Positions 34,562 to 44,076 are shown, counted from the stretch's first letter. The stretch: DNA of 64,000 nucleotides from Hoyosella subflava DQS3-9A1 (GCF_000214175.1 NC_015564.1:744001-808000); one strand, 5' to 3'. Numbers and translations are program-made. The notes: generated from the sequence alone by a model not told the origin.

Positions 34562-34867
34562 TTACTTGCTGACGGTGATGCTCACTTCGTGGACGCCAGC
34601 TGACTCCGGGCTGACAGACGCCTCACCATTGCCGGAAGCGGACAGTGCGCGCACTGTCCACGTTCCCGGTGCAGCGAAGAAACGGAAGTCACCGCTGCCG
34701 GAGGCGACAACCTCGGCAGTGAACTCGCCGGTGCTGTCGAGCAGACGCACGAACGCGCCACCGATCGGCTCGCCGGCCGCGCCGACAACTTTTCCGGTGA
34801 TGACGGTTTCCTTCTCCGCATCAACACCGGCAGGAAGGTTCTGTCCCTGGACTGGTGCACCGCACAT
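34562..34867 (-). CDS. sseC: DUF1416 protein (SseC-like)
   Basis: 101 residues beginning MCGAPVQGQ with the conserved cysteine at position 2, then a small beta-sandwich of carboxypeptidase-regulatory type (TVITGKVVGAAGEPIGGAF, FRFFAAPGTWTVRAL). Mycobacterial homologues are called SseC and are always next to the rhodanese CysA/SseA. ATG at 34867 is 2 bp after the rhodanese TAA. Probable sulfur-carrier partner of the rhodanese; the biochemistry is not established. Confidence 0.85.
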   Translation of the reverse strand: MCGAPVQGQNLPAGVDAEKETVITGKVVGAAGEPIGGAFVRLLDSTGEFTAEVVASGSGDFRFFAAPGTWTVRALSASGNGEASVSPESAGVHEVSITVSK

Positions 34868-34869
34868 AA

Positions 34870-35706
34870 TTACTTCTCCCCCAAAGCGATCGGGACGCCG
34901 ACGAGTGAACCATATTCGGTCCAGCTGCCGTCGTAGTTCTTGACATTCTCGTATCCCAGGAGCTCCTGGAGCGCGAACCACGTGTGGCTGGAGCGCTCAC
35001 CGATGCGGCAGTAGGCGATGATGTCCATGCCGTCGTCGAGGCCTTCTTCTTTGTAAAGCTGGCGGAGTTCGTCATCGGACTTGAAGGTGCCATCTTCGTT
35101 GGCAGCCTTGCTCCACGGAACGCTGATCGCGGTGGGGATGTGGCCAGCGCGCTGTGACTGCTCTTGCGGAAGGTGCGCCGGAGCCAGGATCTTGCCGCTG
35201 AACTCGTCAGGTGAGCGAACGTCGACGAGGTTCTTGTTGCCGATAGCATCGATTACTTCGTCACGGAAAGCGCGGATGGTGACATCCTGCGGCTTCGCGC
35301 TGTAATTGGTGGCCTCGCGCTGGGGAACTTCCTGGACGAGGGGCCGACCGTCGAGCTCCCACTTCTTGCGCCCGCCGTCAAGAAGTTTGACGTTCTCGTG
35401 GCCGTAAAGCTTGAAGTACCAGTAGGCGTACGCAGCAAACCAGTTGTTGTTGCCGCCGTAGAGAACCACGGTGTCGTCGTTCGCGATGCCCTTTTCGGAC
35501 AGCAGGGCGGAGAACTGCTCCTGGTTGACGAAGTCGCGGCGGACCTGATCCTGCAGATCGGTCTTCCAGTCGATCTTCACAGCGCCCTCGATGTGGCCAC
35601 CGTCGTAGGCAGTGGTGTCCTCATCGACCTCAACAAAGACGGTCTTCGGGGCATTGAGGTTCTGCTCGGCCCAGTCTGTGGAGACTAGGACGTCGGAGCG
35701 AGCCAT
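34870..35706 (-). CDS. cysA: Thiosulfate sulfurtransferase (rhodanese), CysA2 type
   Basis: 278 residues with two rhodanese domains; the active-site loop is CRIGERSSHTW with persulfide-forming Cys233, the inactive N-terminal domain covers 1-140. Transfers sulfur from thiosulfate to thiophilic acceptors. Mycobacterial CysA2/CysA3 share the same loop. ATG at 35706, 44 bp downstream of the DUF4395 gene and followed by the DUF1416 gene after 2 bp. The upstream leader with a Cys-Cys ORF suggests control by cysteine supply. Confidence 0.95.
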   Translation of the reverse strand: MARSDVLVSTDWAEQNLNAPKTVFVEVDEDTTAYDGGHIEGAVKIDWKTDLQDQVRRDFVNQEQFSALLSEKGIANDDTVVLYGGNNNWFAAYAYWYFKLYGHENVKLLDGGRKKWELDGRPLVQEVPQREATNYSAKPQDVTIRAFRDEVIDAIGNKNLVDVRSPDEFSGKILAPAHLPQEQSQRAGHIPTAISVPWSKAANEDGTFKSDDELRQLYKEEGLDDGMDIIAYCRIGERSSHTWFALQELLGYENVKNYDGSWTEYGSLVGVPIALGEK

Positions 35707-35750
35707 GGGTTTCCTTTCGTGTTTGGTTCAGTGAGAGGTAACGAGAAACG

Positions 35751-36200
35751 TCATGCAGCGGAGCTGCGACTGCCTGAGCGTAGCTGTGCCACAAGCGGAT
35801 ACATCTGGCAACCGAGGCAGATGCCGAACGCGGCGTTGAGGAACGCGGCGATGAAGGCCAGTCCGGTGAAGATCTGGCCAGCGAGCACCGCGCCGCTGAT
35901 GTAACCGACGAGGGCGGCCACTGCGAAGAGGAGACCGACCAGCTGCGCGAAGCGTACTGGTGCGGCAGGTTCGCGCTCACGAACTGGGCCAATACGCGGT
36001 GCCACCAAATTGGCGAAGAGCATGCCGTAAGGGCTGCGCCGTGGGCCTAGCGCGGCTCCGAGCGCGAAAACCACTGCCTGGATCGCGAGGAGCGCCCACC
36101 AGCCAGTGACCAATGTGAGTGCGAGAACAGCTGACGTGATCCACGCCGCGAAACGCGGCCCGCGGACATCAACGTTCTGAGGTGTGAGGGGGGTAGACAT
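35751..36200 (-). CDS. DUF4395 membrane protein with CxxC motif
   Basis: 149 residues, four predicted membrane helices. Family hallmark near the C-terminus: FGICLGCQMY, a C-x2-C at the membrane face, with NAAFG before it. Sits between a thioredoxin gene and the rhodanese, so it may carry reducing equivalents or sulfur across the membrane. ATG at 36200 with GGAG 7 bp away. The function of the family is unknown. Confidence 0.8.
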   Translation of the reverse strand: MSTPLTPQNVDVRGPRFAAWITSAVLALTLVTGWWALLAIQAVVFALGAALGPRRSPYGMLFANLVAPRIGPVREREPAAPVRFAQLVGLLFAVAALVGYISGAVLAGQIFTGLAFIAAFLNAAFGICLGCQMYPLVAQLRSGSRSSAA

Positions 36201-36372
36201 TCTTTCTGCTCCTGTTATCGAACCCGACCCGCGAGGCGGGTCCGTAGAAGGGGATCGGCAGGGAACAGCGGCGTGCAGTTAACCGGGGCTGTTCCTGATC
36301 AGCAACAGGGACAGCAACAACCGCCGAGGCGGCACAGATCAACTGCGCGGCGACGGGTGAGCAGCAGCTCAT
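36169..36372 (-). CDS. Cysteine-containing leader ORF (candidate)
   Basis: Starts ATG AGC TGC TGC (MSCCSPVAAQ) at 36372 and runs 67 codons, ending 32 bp inside the DUF4395 gene. Tandem cysteine codons at positions 3-4 and another at 13 suit a cysteine-sensing leader. A promoter cTGACA / TACCCT (36420-36415 and 36398-36393, 16-bp spacer) would start transcription just ahead of the ATG. Cysteine-rich leader ORFs before sulfur genes have been described in mycobacteria; the present frame is longer than those. The amino-acid composition after residue 25 is not protein-like, so only the early codons may matter. Confidence 0.4.
   Translation of the reverse strand: MSCCSPVAAQLICAASAVVAVPVADQEQPRLTARRCSLPIPFYGPASRVGFDNRSRKNVYPPHTSER
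36226..36310 (-). promoter_or_regulatory. Alternative RNA stems in the leader of the sulfur operon
   Basis: On the minus strand GGAACAGC (36269-36262 complement side) can pair either with the downstream GCTGTTCC partner (8 bp, plus coordinates 36262-36269 with 36288-36295) or, in part, with an upstream CTGTT at about 36303-36307. A second hairpin, GACCCGC / GCGGGTC with a 3-base loop (36226-36242), sits 15-30 bases before the DUF4395 ribosome site and could hide it. This three-way layout is that of an attenuator; no T run is seen, so control would be of translation. Confidence 0.45.
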
Positions 36373-36416
36373 GGTTGGCTAACACGCTAGCTAGGGTACT
36401 CCGTCATCTCGATTTG

Positions 36417-36863
36417 TCAGCTTCCGTGTCCAGAGACTGGGATGAGTGCCTCCCGAAGAGCAGAGGCCGTAGGCACGCCGGGGATCCGGTACCGTTGCTG
36501 CATTTCCGCGTCGTAGACGAGCGTGGTGGGCAGCGAGCGTACCCCAAGAGTCCTGGTCAGCTGCGGATAGTCGTCGATGTCAAGTTCGATGTGAGTGACG
36601 TGCGGAAACTCTGGAAGGGTCGTTGAAATGACTCTGCGGACCGCCGCACATGGTCCGCACCAATCGGCGGTGAAATGCACGACGGTGGGACCATCCACCG
36701 AGAGGCCCGCTTCGAGGAGTTCGCTGGTTGCTGATCCGGCGGCCGTATCGGCGGGTTCAGCCGAGGCGGGCGCCGCGAGTACGGCGCCATTGCGCCGCTG
36801 CCACCAAATGCCCACGGCGGTTGCGATCGCGGTCGCGCTGCTCAAGATGAGGAGGCCACTCAC
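36417..36863 (-). CDS. Membrane-anchored thioredoxin-like protein
   Basis: 148 residues. N-terminal hydrophobic anchor (about 1-21), a low-complexity linker, then a thioredoxin fold with WCGPC (Cys69, Cys72), PTVVHFTADW and the cis-proline in VRSLPTTLV. Homologue of mycobacterial ThiX, which has the same neighbours. GTG at 36863 overlaps the lmeA stop (GTGA). It probably keeps partners in the rhodanese/DUF4395 set reduced; inferred from context. Confidence 0.88.
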   Translation of the reverse strand: MSGLLILSSATAIATAVGIWWQRRNGAVLAAPASAEPADTAAGSATSELLEAGLSVDGPTVVHFTADWCGPCAAVRRVISTTLPEFPHVTHIELDIDDYPQLTRTLGVRSLPTTLVYDAEMQQRYRIPGVPTASALREALIPVSGHGS

Positions 36864-37657
36864 TGGCCGCCGCCCTCACCAAACGCGTTTCGCTTCACTA
36901 GCTCGAGTGACACGTTCTCACCTGATCCTTCAACTACGAGCCTGCCGCCCTGCGGAAATGCCACAGCGGGTGCAAGCCCGAAAGGGACTTCCTGAACATC
37001 AATCGTTATCGAAAAAGAACGCAGGACTTCGTCGTGTAATTCCTCAGGGACTGGATTTTCCCAGGAGCCGTCGCGTCCCGTGTAGTAGCGGAGTGGGTCG
37101 ACGTGCAGCTGAGTTCCAGCGAGCCGGAGCCGCGCCTCGACGTTTACTTCGTCGGATATCCCGAGGTCTGGGAACGATGCGGTCAGCAAGACCGGGCGGA
37201 AGCGCGCGATGGTTGTCGGGGTCGCGGTTCCGAATGCGTCGATGACGCCCGTGGGCAGCGGGGTGATGCGCAGGTCCGGGATATCGAAGAACTCGCCGAG
37301 TTCGATTTGGTGCATGACGATCCTGCCCTCGAGTTCCCGGGCATGAAGAGCGTCGGTGCGGCGCACGTACCAGGCCTCTGGCTCCAGTGTGACGTCCTCG
37401 AGATTCGCTTCGATTGTCACTCTGCCTGCGATGTCAGTGTCGACACGGTCGGCGCGGATCTCGATCCCGTGGAACTCGCCGCGCGCCGCCTGTAACAGGA
37501 ACGGGAAGCCGTGGATGACCACGTCCGGGTCAGCACTCAGTTCTGCGCTTGCGCGCAGCGCCCGGGAGATTCGGTGTTCGGTATACGCGGCGGTTCCGAG
37601 TTCGGCAAGAACCAGCACCACGACGACTCCCAGGGCCCCTACGATCAGCTTCCGCAC
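36860..37657 (-). CDS. lmeA: LmeA-family (DUF2993) phospholipid-binding protein
   Basis: 265 residues with an N-terminal signal anchor (VRKLIVGALGVVVVLVLAEL) and the DUF2993 domain: IHGFPFLLQAARGEF, TDIAGRVTIEANLEDVTL as two blocks, and PFGLAPAVAFPQGGRLVVEG. In mycobacteria LmeA is periplasmic, binds phosphatidylinositol lipids and supports mannan elongation of lipomannan. The GTG at 37657 puts the signal peptide at the N-terminus; a TTG at 37684 adds nine residues. Same neighbours as in mycobacteria. Confidence 0.82.
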   Translation of the reverse strand: MRKLIVGALGVVVVLVLAELGTAAYTEHRISRALRASAELSADPDVVIHGFPFLLQAARGEFHGIEIRADRVDTDIAGRVTIEANLEDVTLEPEAWYVRRTDALHARELEGRIVMHQIELGEFFDIPDLRITPLPTGVIDAFGTATPTTIARFRPVLLTASFPDLGISDEVNVEARLRLAGTQLHVDPLRYYTGRDGSWENPVPEELHDEVLRSFSITIDVQEVPFGLAPAVAFPQGGRLVVEGSGENVSLELVKRNAFGEGGGQ

Positions 37658-37813
37658 ACCCTTATTGTTACTGACACCCGGCAATGGAATGTCCGGACGG
37701 TAAGAGTGACGCGATAGTCTGTGTGAGTTCGCGCGAGCTTAAGCGTGCATTGGCGGGCGCTCGAGTTCTTCAGGCAGCAGTGTCCGACTGCGGAAAAACG
37801 GAAAGGGGGCGGT

Positions 37814-38560
37814 GTGGAGCTCCTCTTGCTAACGGCCGACCCGAACCCTGAATCTGTTCTGCCCTCACTGGCCCTCTTGCCGCACAACGTGCGGCCAGCT
37901 CCGGCTGATGTGTCCTCATTGCTGGACGCGGCAGGAGCCGACGTTGCCGTGGTGGATGCACGGACCGACCTCGCCTCAGCGCGTGGCTTGTGCCGGATAC
38001 TCGCCAATACAGGCGCCGCGGTACCGGTGGTCGCGGTGCTCACAGAAGGCGGCCTCGTCGCAGTGAGTCCCGACTGGGGAATAGATGACATTCTTTTGCC
38101 TGGAACTGGGCCAGCGGAACTTGACGCGCGCCTGCGCTTGCTTGTCGGGCGCACGACGGTGCAAACCGAGGACGATGACGCGGGCACTGTCACTCTGGGT
38201 GAGCTTCTCATCGACGAGGGAACGTACACCGCCCGCCTTCGCGGTAAGCCGCTTGACCTCACGTACAAAGAGTTCGAGCTGCTGAAATACCTTGTTCAGC
38301 ATGCCGGCCGAGTCTTCACGCGTGCACAATTGCTGCAGGAAGTGTGGGGCTACGACTTCTTCGGTGGTACCAGGACAGTGGACGTTCACGTTCGGCGTTT
38401 GCGCGCGAAGCTTGGTGCCGAGCATGAAGCGCTGATTGGCACGGTGCGCAACGTCGGGTACAAAGCAGTCCGGCCAAGCCGGTCCGGCAAGCCGAGAGAC
38501 GACGAAAACAACGATCTCGGTGATGACGACGTCGATGACACGGTGACAGGTGCTTCGTGA
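37814..38560 (+). CDS. glnR: GlnR-like OmpR-family regulator
   Basis: 248 residues. A degenerate receiver domain (aspartate in VVDARTD) precedes an OmpR-type winged helix: [34 protein letters not shown] and [14 protein letters not shown]. GlnR controls nitrogen assimilation in actinobacteria and is unusual in lacking a cognate kinase. GTG at 37814 with AAAGGGGG 7 bp away; the ORF upstream of it is not conserved. The acidic C-terminal tail is variable. Four-base overlap with mshD, as in mycobacteria. Confidence 0.9.
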   Translation: MELLLLTADPNPESVLPSLALLPHNVRPAPADVSSLLDAAGADVAVVDARTDLASARGLCRILANTGAAVPVVAVLTEGGLVAVSPDWGIDDILLPGTGPAELDARLRLLVGRTTVQTEDDDAGTVTLGELLIDEGTYTARLRGKPLDLTYKEFELLKYLVQHAGRVFTRAQLLQEVWGYDFFGGTRTVDVHVRRLRAKLGAEHEALIGTVRNVGYKAVRPSRSGKPRDDENNDLGDDDVDDTVTGAS

Positions 38561-39474
38561 CAGGTGATGCCGCAGCTGACATCGGGGTGACGCGCTTTGA
38601 GGGCGCGCTGCCAGATGACGTCAATGATTCCGTGTCCCTGCTCATCGCGGCGGCGCGGGCCGCTGACGGGGCGGATCCCATATCGGAGCAGGGGCTGCGC
38701 AGCCTGGAGGGCAAGGTTCCCGGAGAGCACGTCGTGGCGACAAGCGGGGGAGTGCCTGCCGGGGTCGCAACCATCCGTAGTGAAAACGGCACCCCGAACG
38801 TCGAACTTGTTGTTGACCCCGCGCGGCGGCGGCAGGGGATTGGCCGCGCTCTGATCAATGAAGCGGCGGCGAGGGGCGCACAGGTCTGGGCGCATGGCGA
38901 TCTCGCGGCTGCCGCTGCGCTTGCCGCTTCGGCGGGGATGACGCGCACGAGGGAGTTGCTGCAGATGCGGCGCGGGCTCGGCCCCGACGCCACTCTGCCA
39001 GAGGTTGACCAACGTAACGGCGTAGTGGTTCGAACTTATTCCGGGCCGAACGATGACGCTGAGATCGTGCGCGTTAACAACGCGGCCTTCCATTGGCACC
39101 CGGAGCAGGGCGGCTGGACGCAGGCTGACATCGACAGCCGCAAAGAACTAGCATGGTTCGACCCGGAGGGACTGTTCCTCGCGTTCAGTGCCGAGGCGCC
39201 GAGCACGCTGCTTGGCTTCCACTGGACGAAGACGCACCCGGCTGACCCGCCTGAGCCTGCCCTCGGTGAGGTGTACATCGTTGGTGTGGACCCTGCGGCA
39301 CACGGCAGGGGTCTGGGGAAGTTGCTGACGTTGCAGGGTTTGCACTATCTGCGCGACCGCAGCCTGGACGCGGTTCTGTTGTACGTCGAGGCCGACAACA
39401 CCGCCGCCCTGCGCACCTACGAAAAGCTCGGATTCTCCCGTTATTTCACCGATGTGGTGTACATCATGGCGTAA
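38557..39474 (+). CDS. mshD: Mycothiol synthase
   Basis: 305 residues, two tandem GNAT acetyltransferase domains; catalyses the last step of mycothiol synthesis, acetylating Cys-GlcN-Ins. The acetyl-CoA loop of the first domain is [10 protein letters not shown] and of the second [21 protein letters not shown] and [18 protein letters not shown] are characteristic. GTG at 38557 overlaps the glnR stop. Mycothiol is restricted to actinobacteria, which fixes the phylum of the window. Confidence 0.95.
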   Translation: MTGDAAADIGVTRFEGALPDDVNDSVSLLIAAARAADGADPISEQGLRSLEGKVPGEHVVATSGGVPAGVATIRSENGTPNVELVVDPARRRQGIGRALINEAAARGAQVWAHGDLAAAAALAASAGMTRTRELLQMRRGLGPDATLPEVDQRNGVVVRTYSGPNDDAEIVRVNNAAFHWHPEQGGWTQADIDSRKELAWFDPEGLFLAFSAEAPSTLLGFHWTKTHPADPPEPALGEVYIVGVDPAAHGRGLGKLLTLQGLHYLRDRSLDAVLLYVEADNTAALRTYEKLGFSRYFTDVVYIMA

Positions 39475-39517
39475 CTGACCTGCGTTTTTGGCTCAGGCCG
39501 GTAATTGCGTCATATTT

Positions 39518-39539
39518 GTTCACTTTCCGTTCACCTTTG
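39518..39539 (+). promoter_or_regulatory. PHO box upstream of pstS
   Basis: Two direct 11-bp repeats, GTTCACTTTCC at 39518-39528 and GTTCACCTTTG at 39529-39539, match the PhoP/RegX3 box of actinobacteria (GTTCACC units). They lie 76-97 bp ahead of the pstS start, at the right place for activation under phosphate starvation. Confidence 0.85.
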
Positions 39540-39614
39540 CGGTGGACCCTACTTGCGGACACTGCATAGCGTTGATCGCTGTGTAATCAATCGTTCGCAT
39601 GGTGGAGGAAATAG

Positions 39615-40709
39615 GTGAAGTTCAAGCGTGGCGCAACTTTTGTGGGGCTTGCAGCAGCAAGTTCCCTTGCGCTGACGGCCTGTATCACCGAAGAGGTGGG
39701 CCCGGGCAGTGCCGACACCCTGGCCAGTTGCGAGGGGAAGCCAAACCTGTCCGCGACCGGTTCCTCCGCGCAAGCGAACGCAATGCTCGCCTTTAACGTT
39801 CGATATGGCGAATCATGCCCCGGCAAGAACATCGCATATACCTCAAGCGGTTCGGGCGACGGGCGTGTGCAATTTACTTCGGGTTATACGGACTTCGGCG
39901 GCACGGACTCACCCATTGTCGGGGAGCAGCTGCTTCAAGCGCAGCAGCGCTGCCAGGGTAATGACGTCTGGAACTTGCCACTCGTTTTCGGGCCGGTTGG
40001 GCTTGCATACAACCTCGCCGGTGTTGACGACCTCGTCCTGGACGGCCCGACAACAGCGAAGATCTTCAACGGGGAAATCAGGAACTGGAACGATCCGGAA
40101 ATCGCCGCTCTCAATGAAGGTGCTCAGCTTCCTGACCGCGGCATCACCGTGATTCACCGCTCTGATTCATCGGGAACCACAGACAATTTCCAGCTGTATC
40201 TCGAAACGGCCAGCGCGGGCGTCTGGACGTCAGGCGCAGGCTCTGACTTCGCCGGTGGCGTGGGTAACGGCTTCCGGGGTAATGAGGGCGTCGCGCAAGC
40301 GGTCGCCTCAACGAACGGCGCGATCAGCTACGTCGAGAAGGCCTATATCGAGCAGAATGGGCTTCCCGCTGCACAGATCGACAACGGCTCAGGCCCGGTT
40401 CCGCTGAGCATCGAAACCGCCGCCCGCGCCATCGAACAAGCCGAGTTCGCCAGTACCGGCGATGGGGATATGACGCTCGACCTCAACTCGGTGTACGGCG
40501 CTACGGAACCCGGCGCCTATCCACTGGTTCTCGCCACGTACGAGATCGTGTGTTCGGACGGTTATGACGCTGAGACGTCCGCCGCGCTGAAGTCATTCTT
40601 GACCGTTGCCGCGAATGAGGGCCAAGTCGGTATCGACGGCATGGGGTACGTCCCCCTGCCAGAGGCATTCAGGACCAGCCTCATGGAATCGATTGACGCG
40701 ATCGGATGA
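39615..40709 (+). CDS. pstS: Phosphate-binding lipoprotein PstS
   Basis: 364 residues. Signal peptide with lipobox LTAC (Cys23); phosphate ligands in TGSSAQ, SGSGDGRVQF, GGTDSP and HRSDSSGTTDNF. Captures phosphate at the outer face of the membrane for PstCAB. GTG at 39615 with GGAGGAA 4 bp away. Overlaps pstC by 4 bp. A PHO box lies upstream. Confidence 0.96.
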   Translation: MKFKRGATFVGLAAASSLALTACITEEVGPGSADTLASCEGKPNLSATGSSAQANAMLAFNVRYGESCPGKNIAYTSSGSGDGRVQFTSGYTDFGGTDSPIVGEQLLQAQQRCQGNDVWNLPLVFGPVGLAYNLAGVDDLVLDGPTTAKIFNGEIRNWNDPEIAALNEGAQLPDRGITVIHRSDSSGTTDNFQLYLETASAGVWTSGAGSDFAGGVGNGFRGNEGVAQAVASTNGAISYVEKAYIEQNGLPAAQIDNGSGPVPLSIETAARAIEQAEFASTGDGDMTLDLNSVYGATEPGAYPLVLATYEIVCSDGYDAETSAALKSFLTVAANEGQVGIDGMGYVPLPEAFRTSLMESIDAIG

Positions 40710-41692
40710 ATGTGAACGCTAAATTGCCGGAAGATCCGGTAACGACACGGCTGCACCGTGGGCGCGCGGGCCGTCCCGGCGATGCCATTTTTGCCGGGCT
40801 TGCGCGCGGCGCGGCACTCTTCGTCACCGCGGTCATCGCAGCGATCGGTGTCTTCCTGCTGTGGCGGGCAATGCCGGCGTTGACGCGTAATGAGGTCAAC
40901 TTCCTGACCAGTCGGGAGTGGCGGACATTTACTCCCGACTCACTGGCCTTCGGTGTTCTCGACCTTTTCCTGGTGACAGTCTTCGTCTCGGCGTTCGCTT
41001 TGTTCCTGGCCATGCCCGTCGCGCTCGGCATCGCCATTTTCATCACTCAATACGCGCCGAAGCAGACTAAGAAAGGCCTCGGCTATCTGGTTGATCTTCT
41101 CGCCGCGGTGCCGTCGGTGGTGTACGGACTTTGGGGTTTGCTCGTCCTTGCTCCTGCATTGCAGCCGGTAGCGGCTTTCTTGCACGAGAACTTCGGGTGG
41201 TTCTTCCTCTTCAGTGCGGAGAACGAGGGTCTCGTCGAGGCCGGATTCACGATCTTTACCGCTGGCATTGTGCTCGCCGTAATGATTTTGCCGATCATCA
41301 CCGCTATCACTCGTGAGGTTTTCACTCAGACTCCCACTGCTCAGGTCGAGGCGGCGCTGGCGCTCGGCGCGACAAAGTGGGAAGTGGTTCGGACGACCGT
41401 CATCCCGTTCGGCAAATCTGGTTACGTCAGTGGCTCGATGCTGGGGCTGGGGCGCGCACTCGGTGAGACCATGGCGATTTACATCGTCCTGGCGACCGCG
41501 TCGTCGGACTTCAGGTGGTCCCTCTTCGAGGGAGGACAGACCATCGCGTCGAAGATCGCGTCTGGCTACGCAGAAATCAACAATGAACTTCAGGCGGGTG
41601 CTTACATTGCTGCAGGCCTGGTGCTTTTCGTCCTGACATTCGCGGTTAACGCTGCAGCTCGCGCGATCGTCGCGGGCAAGGGGGTGCATTGA
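40706..41692 (+). CDS. pstC: Phosphate ABC transporter permease PstC
   Basis: 328 residues, six membrane helices; the EAA-like loop for contact with PstB is AALALGATKWEVVRTTVIP, followed by GLGRALGETMAIYIV. A charged N-terminal tail of about 35 residues precedes the first helix. ATGA overlap with pstS. Forms the channel with PstA. Confidence 0.96.
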   Translation: MNVNAKLPEDPVTTRLHRGRAGRPGDAIFAGLARGAALFVTAVIAAIGVFLLWRAMPALTRNEVNFLTSREWRTFTPDSLAFGVLDLFLVTVFVSAFALFLAMPVALGIAIFITQYAPKQTKKGLGYLVDLLAAVPSVVYGLWGLLVLAPALQPVAAFLHENFGWFFLFSAENEGLVEAGFTIFTAGIVLAVMILPIITAITREVFTQTPTAQVEAALALGATKWEVVRTTVIPFGKSGYVSGSMLGLGRALGETMAIYIVLATASSDFRWSLFEGGQTIASKIASGYAEINNELQAGAYIAAGLVLFVLTFAVNAAARAIVAGKGVH

Positions 41693-41694
41693 TC

Positions 41695-42603
41695 ATGACG
41701 ACAGCACTGGACCGCCCGGTCAAACCGCCACAAGTTTTCCCGAGCCTCAGTACGCGGCGCAAAACGGTGAACAATCTCGCCACGGTGCTGGTATTCGGCT
41801 CGTTCATCGTCGCGATGGTCCCGCTCATCTGGGTGCTGTACACGGTCTTCTCACGCGGCCTGACAGCGCTGACGTCGGACGACTGGTTCACGCGCTCGAT
41901 GCGTGGTGTGCTGCCGTTCTTTGAGGGCGGCGGGGCGTATCACGCGATGGTTGGCACCCTCATGCAGGGTGCTGTCGCCGCTTTGTTCGCCATTCCCATC
42001 GGATTGATGGTATCGATTTACCTGGTCGAGTACGCGGACGGCTCACGGCTTGGCAGGGTCACGACTTTCATGGTGGACATCCTCAGTGGTGTGCCATCGA
42101 TCGTCGCCGCGCTCTTCATCTACGCCCTCTGGATCACGACTTTCGGATTCAGTAAGTCCGGTTTCGCGGTGGCGCTCGCACTGTTACTGCTGATGCTCCC
42201 GATTGTGGTGCGGTCGGGTGAAGAGATGTTGCGGATTGTGCCGATGGACCTCCGCGAAGCGGCATACGCGCTGGGTGTCCCGAAATGGAAGACGATCGCC
42301 CGCATCGTCATCCCCACTGCACTGCCAGGCATCATCACGGGCTTGATGCTCGCCGTGGCCCGCGTCATCGGTGAGGCCGCGCCGCTGCTGATCCTGGTGG
42401 GTTACGCGACCTACATCAACTACAACATGCTTGAGGGCGAGATGGGCTCGCTGCCCGGCATGATGATCGCCGAACTGAATAACCCCTCCGGCCCGGGCCG
42501 GGATCGCCTCTGGGGTGCAGCCCTCACCCTCGTCCTCATCATCGCGCTGCTCAACATTGTCGCGAACCTGATCAGCCGCTACACCGGCGCGAAGAAGAAG
42601 TAA
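41695..42603 (+). CDS. pstA: Phosphate ABC transporter permease PstA
   Basis: 302 residues, six helices; EAA loop [21 protein letters not shown] and [17 protein letters not shown]. The ATG at 41695 lies 11 bp after AAGGGGGTG; the TTG at 41689 overlaps the pstC stop and would add two residues. Partner of PstC. Confidence 0.95.
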   Translation: MTTALDRPVKPPQVFPSLSTRRKTVNNLATVLVFGSFIVAMVPLIWVLYTVFSRGLTALTSDDWFTRSMRGVLPFFEGGGAYHAMVGTLMQGAVAALFAIPIGLMVSIYLVEYADGSRLGRVTTFMVDILSGVPSIVAALFIYALWITTFGFSKSGFAVALALLLLMLPIVVRSGEEMLRIVPMDLREAAYALGVPKWKTIARIVIPTALPGIITGLMLAVARVIGEAAPLLILVGYATYINYNMLEGEMGSLPGMMIAELNNPSGPGRDRLWGAALTLVLIIALLNIVANLISRYTGAKKK

Positions 42604-42614
42604 CGGAGCTCATC

Positions 42615-43391
42615 ATGGCAAAGCGTGTAGACCTCAAAGATCTGAACATCTATTACGGCAAGTTCCATGCCGTCTCCGATGTGACGCTGTCGGTTGCGCC
42701 GAAGAGCGTGACCGCCTTCATCGGTCCGTCCGGCTGTGGCAAGTCCACGGTATTGCGGTCCCTGAACCGGATGCACGAAGTGACACCTGGTGCCCGGGTT
42801 GATGGCGCTGTACTCCTCGACGGCCAGGACATCTACGACAGCAGCATTGACCCAGTCGGTGTGCGTCGCACGATCGGCATGGTCTTCCAGCGGCCCAACC
42901 CGTTCCCGACGATGTCCATCCGCGACAACGTCATCGCGGGCCTGAAGCTGCAGGGTGAGCGAAACCGCAAGAAGCTCGACGAGATCGCCGAGAAGGCGCT
43001 GCGCGGCGCTAACCTGTGGGACGAGGTGAAGAACCGGCTCGATAAGCCGGGTGGCAGCCTCTCAGGTGGGCAGCAGCAGCGTCTGTGCATCGCACGCGCT
43101 ACGGCGGTGGAGCCGGAAGTTCTGTTGATGGATGAGCCGTGCTCCGCGCTCGACCCAATCTCGACGCTCGCAATTGAAGACCTCATCACTGAGCTGAAGA
43201 AGGACTTCACGATCATTATCGTGACGCACAACATGCAGCAAGCAGCGCGCGTTAGTGACCGCACCGCATTCTTCAACCTTGAAACGCAGGGGCGTCCAGG
43301 TCAGCTCATCGAGATTGATGACACGACCAAGATCTTCTCGAATCCGACGAAGAAAGCGACCGAAGACTACATCTCCGGCCGCTTCGGCTAG
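42615..43391 (+). CDS. pstB: Phosphate ABC transporter ATPase PstB
   Basis: 258 residues: Walker [11 protein letters not shown]-loop [11 protein letters not shown], signature [14 protein letters not shown], Walker [14 protein letters not shown] and switch histidine [11 protein letters not shown]. Energises phosphate uptake. ATG at 42615 with GGAGC 7 bp away. Convergent with phoU, separated by 28 bp without a clear hairpin. Confidence 0.97.
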   Translation: MAKRVDLKDLNIYYGKFHAVSDVTLSVAPKSVTAFIGPSGCGKSTVLRSLNRMHEVTPGARVDGAVLLDGQDIYDSSIDPVGVRRTIGMVFQRPNPFPTMSIRDNVIAGLKLQGERNRKKLDEIAEKALRGANLWDEVKNRLDKPGGSLSGGQQQRLCIARATAVEPEVLLMDEPCSALDPISTLAIEDLITELKKDFTIIIVTHNMQQAARVSDRTAFFNLETQGRPGQLIEIDDTTKIFSNPTKKATEDYISGRFG

Positions 43392-43419
43392 TCACGCACC
43401 TTAGGTCCGGCCCAGGCGA

Positions 43420-44076
43420 TTATGCGACGACGTCTTCGGGGAACCGCCCAGTGACGAGATAGATCACTTTGCGCGCGACCTCGACGGCATGGTCGGCGAA
43501 CCGTTCGTAATAGCGGCCGAGCAGTGTCACGTCCACTGCTGCCGCAACCCCGTGCTTCCATTCCCTGTCCATCAGCACGTTGAACAGGTGCTTGTGGAGA
43601 TCGTCCATCGCGTCGTCCTCGTCGAGCAGATCCTGCGCCATCGCGGCATCATGTGTCTCGAGGACTTCCGCAGCTCCCTTGCCGAGGTGCACCGCCACAC
43701 GGCCCATCTCGGCGAAGTACGCCTTCACTTCCTCCGGCAGCGCCTGTTTCGGGTGGCGCCGACGAGTGATCTTCGCGACGTGCAGCGCGAGGCGTCCCAT
43801 CCGGTCAAGGTCATTGACGGCCTGGATTCCCGCAACCACAGACCGCAGGTCACCCGCCACCGGTGCCTGCAGCGCGAGAAGCGCGAATGCCTTTTCCTCG
43901 CACGACGCACGGAGCGTGTCGAGTTCGTCGTGATCAGAGATGACTTTCTCGGCGATTGGCAGATCAGCCTGCAGCAGCGCCTGGGTAGCCTGCCCCATCG
44001 CTTCTTCGGCCATCCGGCACATGGTGGCCAGGGATGTCGCGAGATCCGCGATCTTTTCTGTATAAGCAGCCCGCAT
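43420..44076 (-). CDS. phoU: Phosphate signalling protein PhoU
   Basis: 218 residues, two repeated three-helix bundles: [34 protein letters not shown] (E/DxxxD metal motif) and [17 protein letters not shown]. Links PstB activity to the SenX3/RegX3-type sensor and represses the pho response. ATG at 44076; the site is covered by a perfect 15-bp palindrome. In mycobacteria phoY2 has the same position near the pst genes and Rv0822c. Confidence 0.93.
   Translation of the reverse strand: MRAAYTEKIADLATSLATMCRMAEEAMGQATQALLQADLPIAEKVISDHDELDTLRASCEEKAFALLALQAPVAGDLRSVVAGIQAVNDLDRMGRLALHVAKITRRRHPKQALPEEVKAYFAEMGRVAVHLGKGAAEVLETHDAAMAQDLLDEDDAMDDLHKHLFNVLMDREWKHGVAAAVDVTLLGRYYERFADHAVEVARKVIYLVTGRFPEDVVA

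Noticed and set aside
36226-36372. Known metabolite riboswitch (SAM, TPP or similar) in the sulfur-operon leader
   Set aside because: I could not match the conserved cores of those classes; the competing stems and Cys codons fit a leader-peptide mechanism better.
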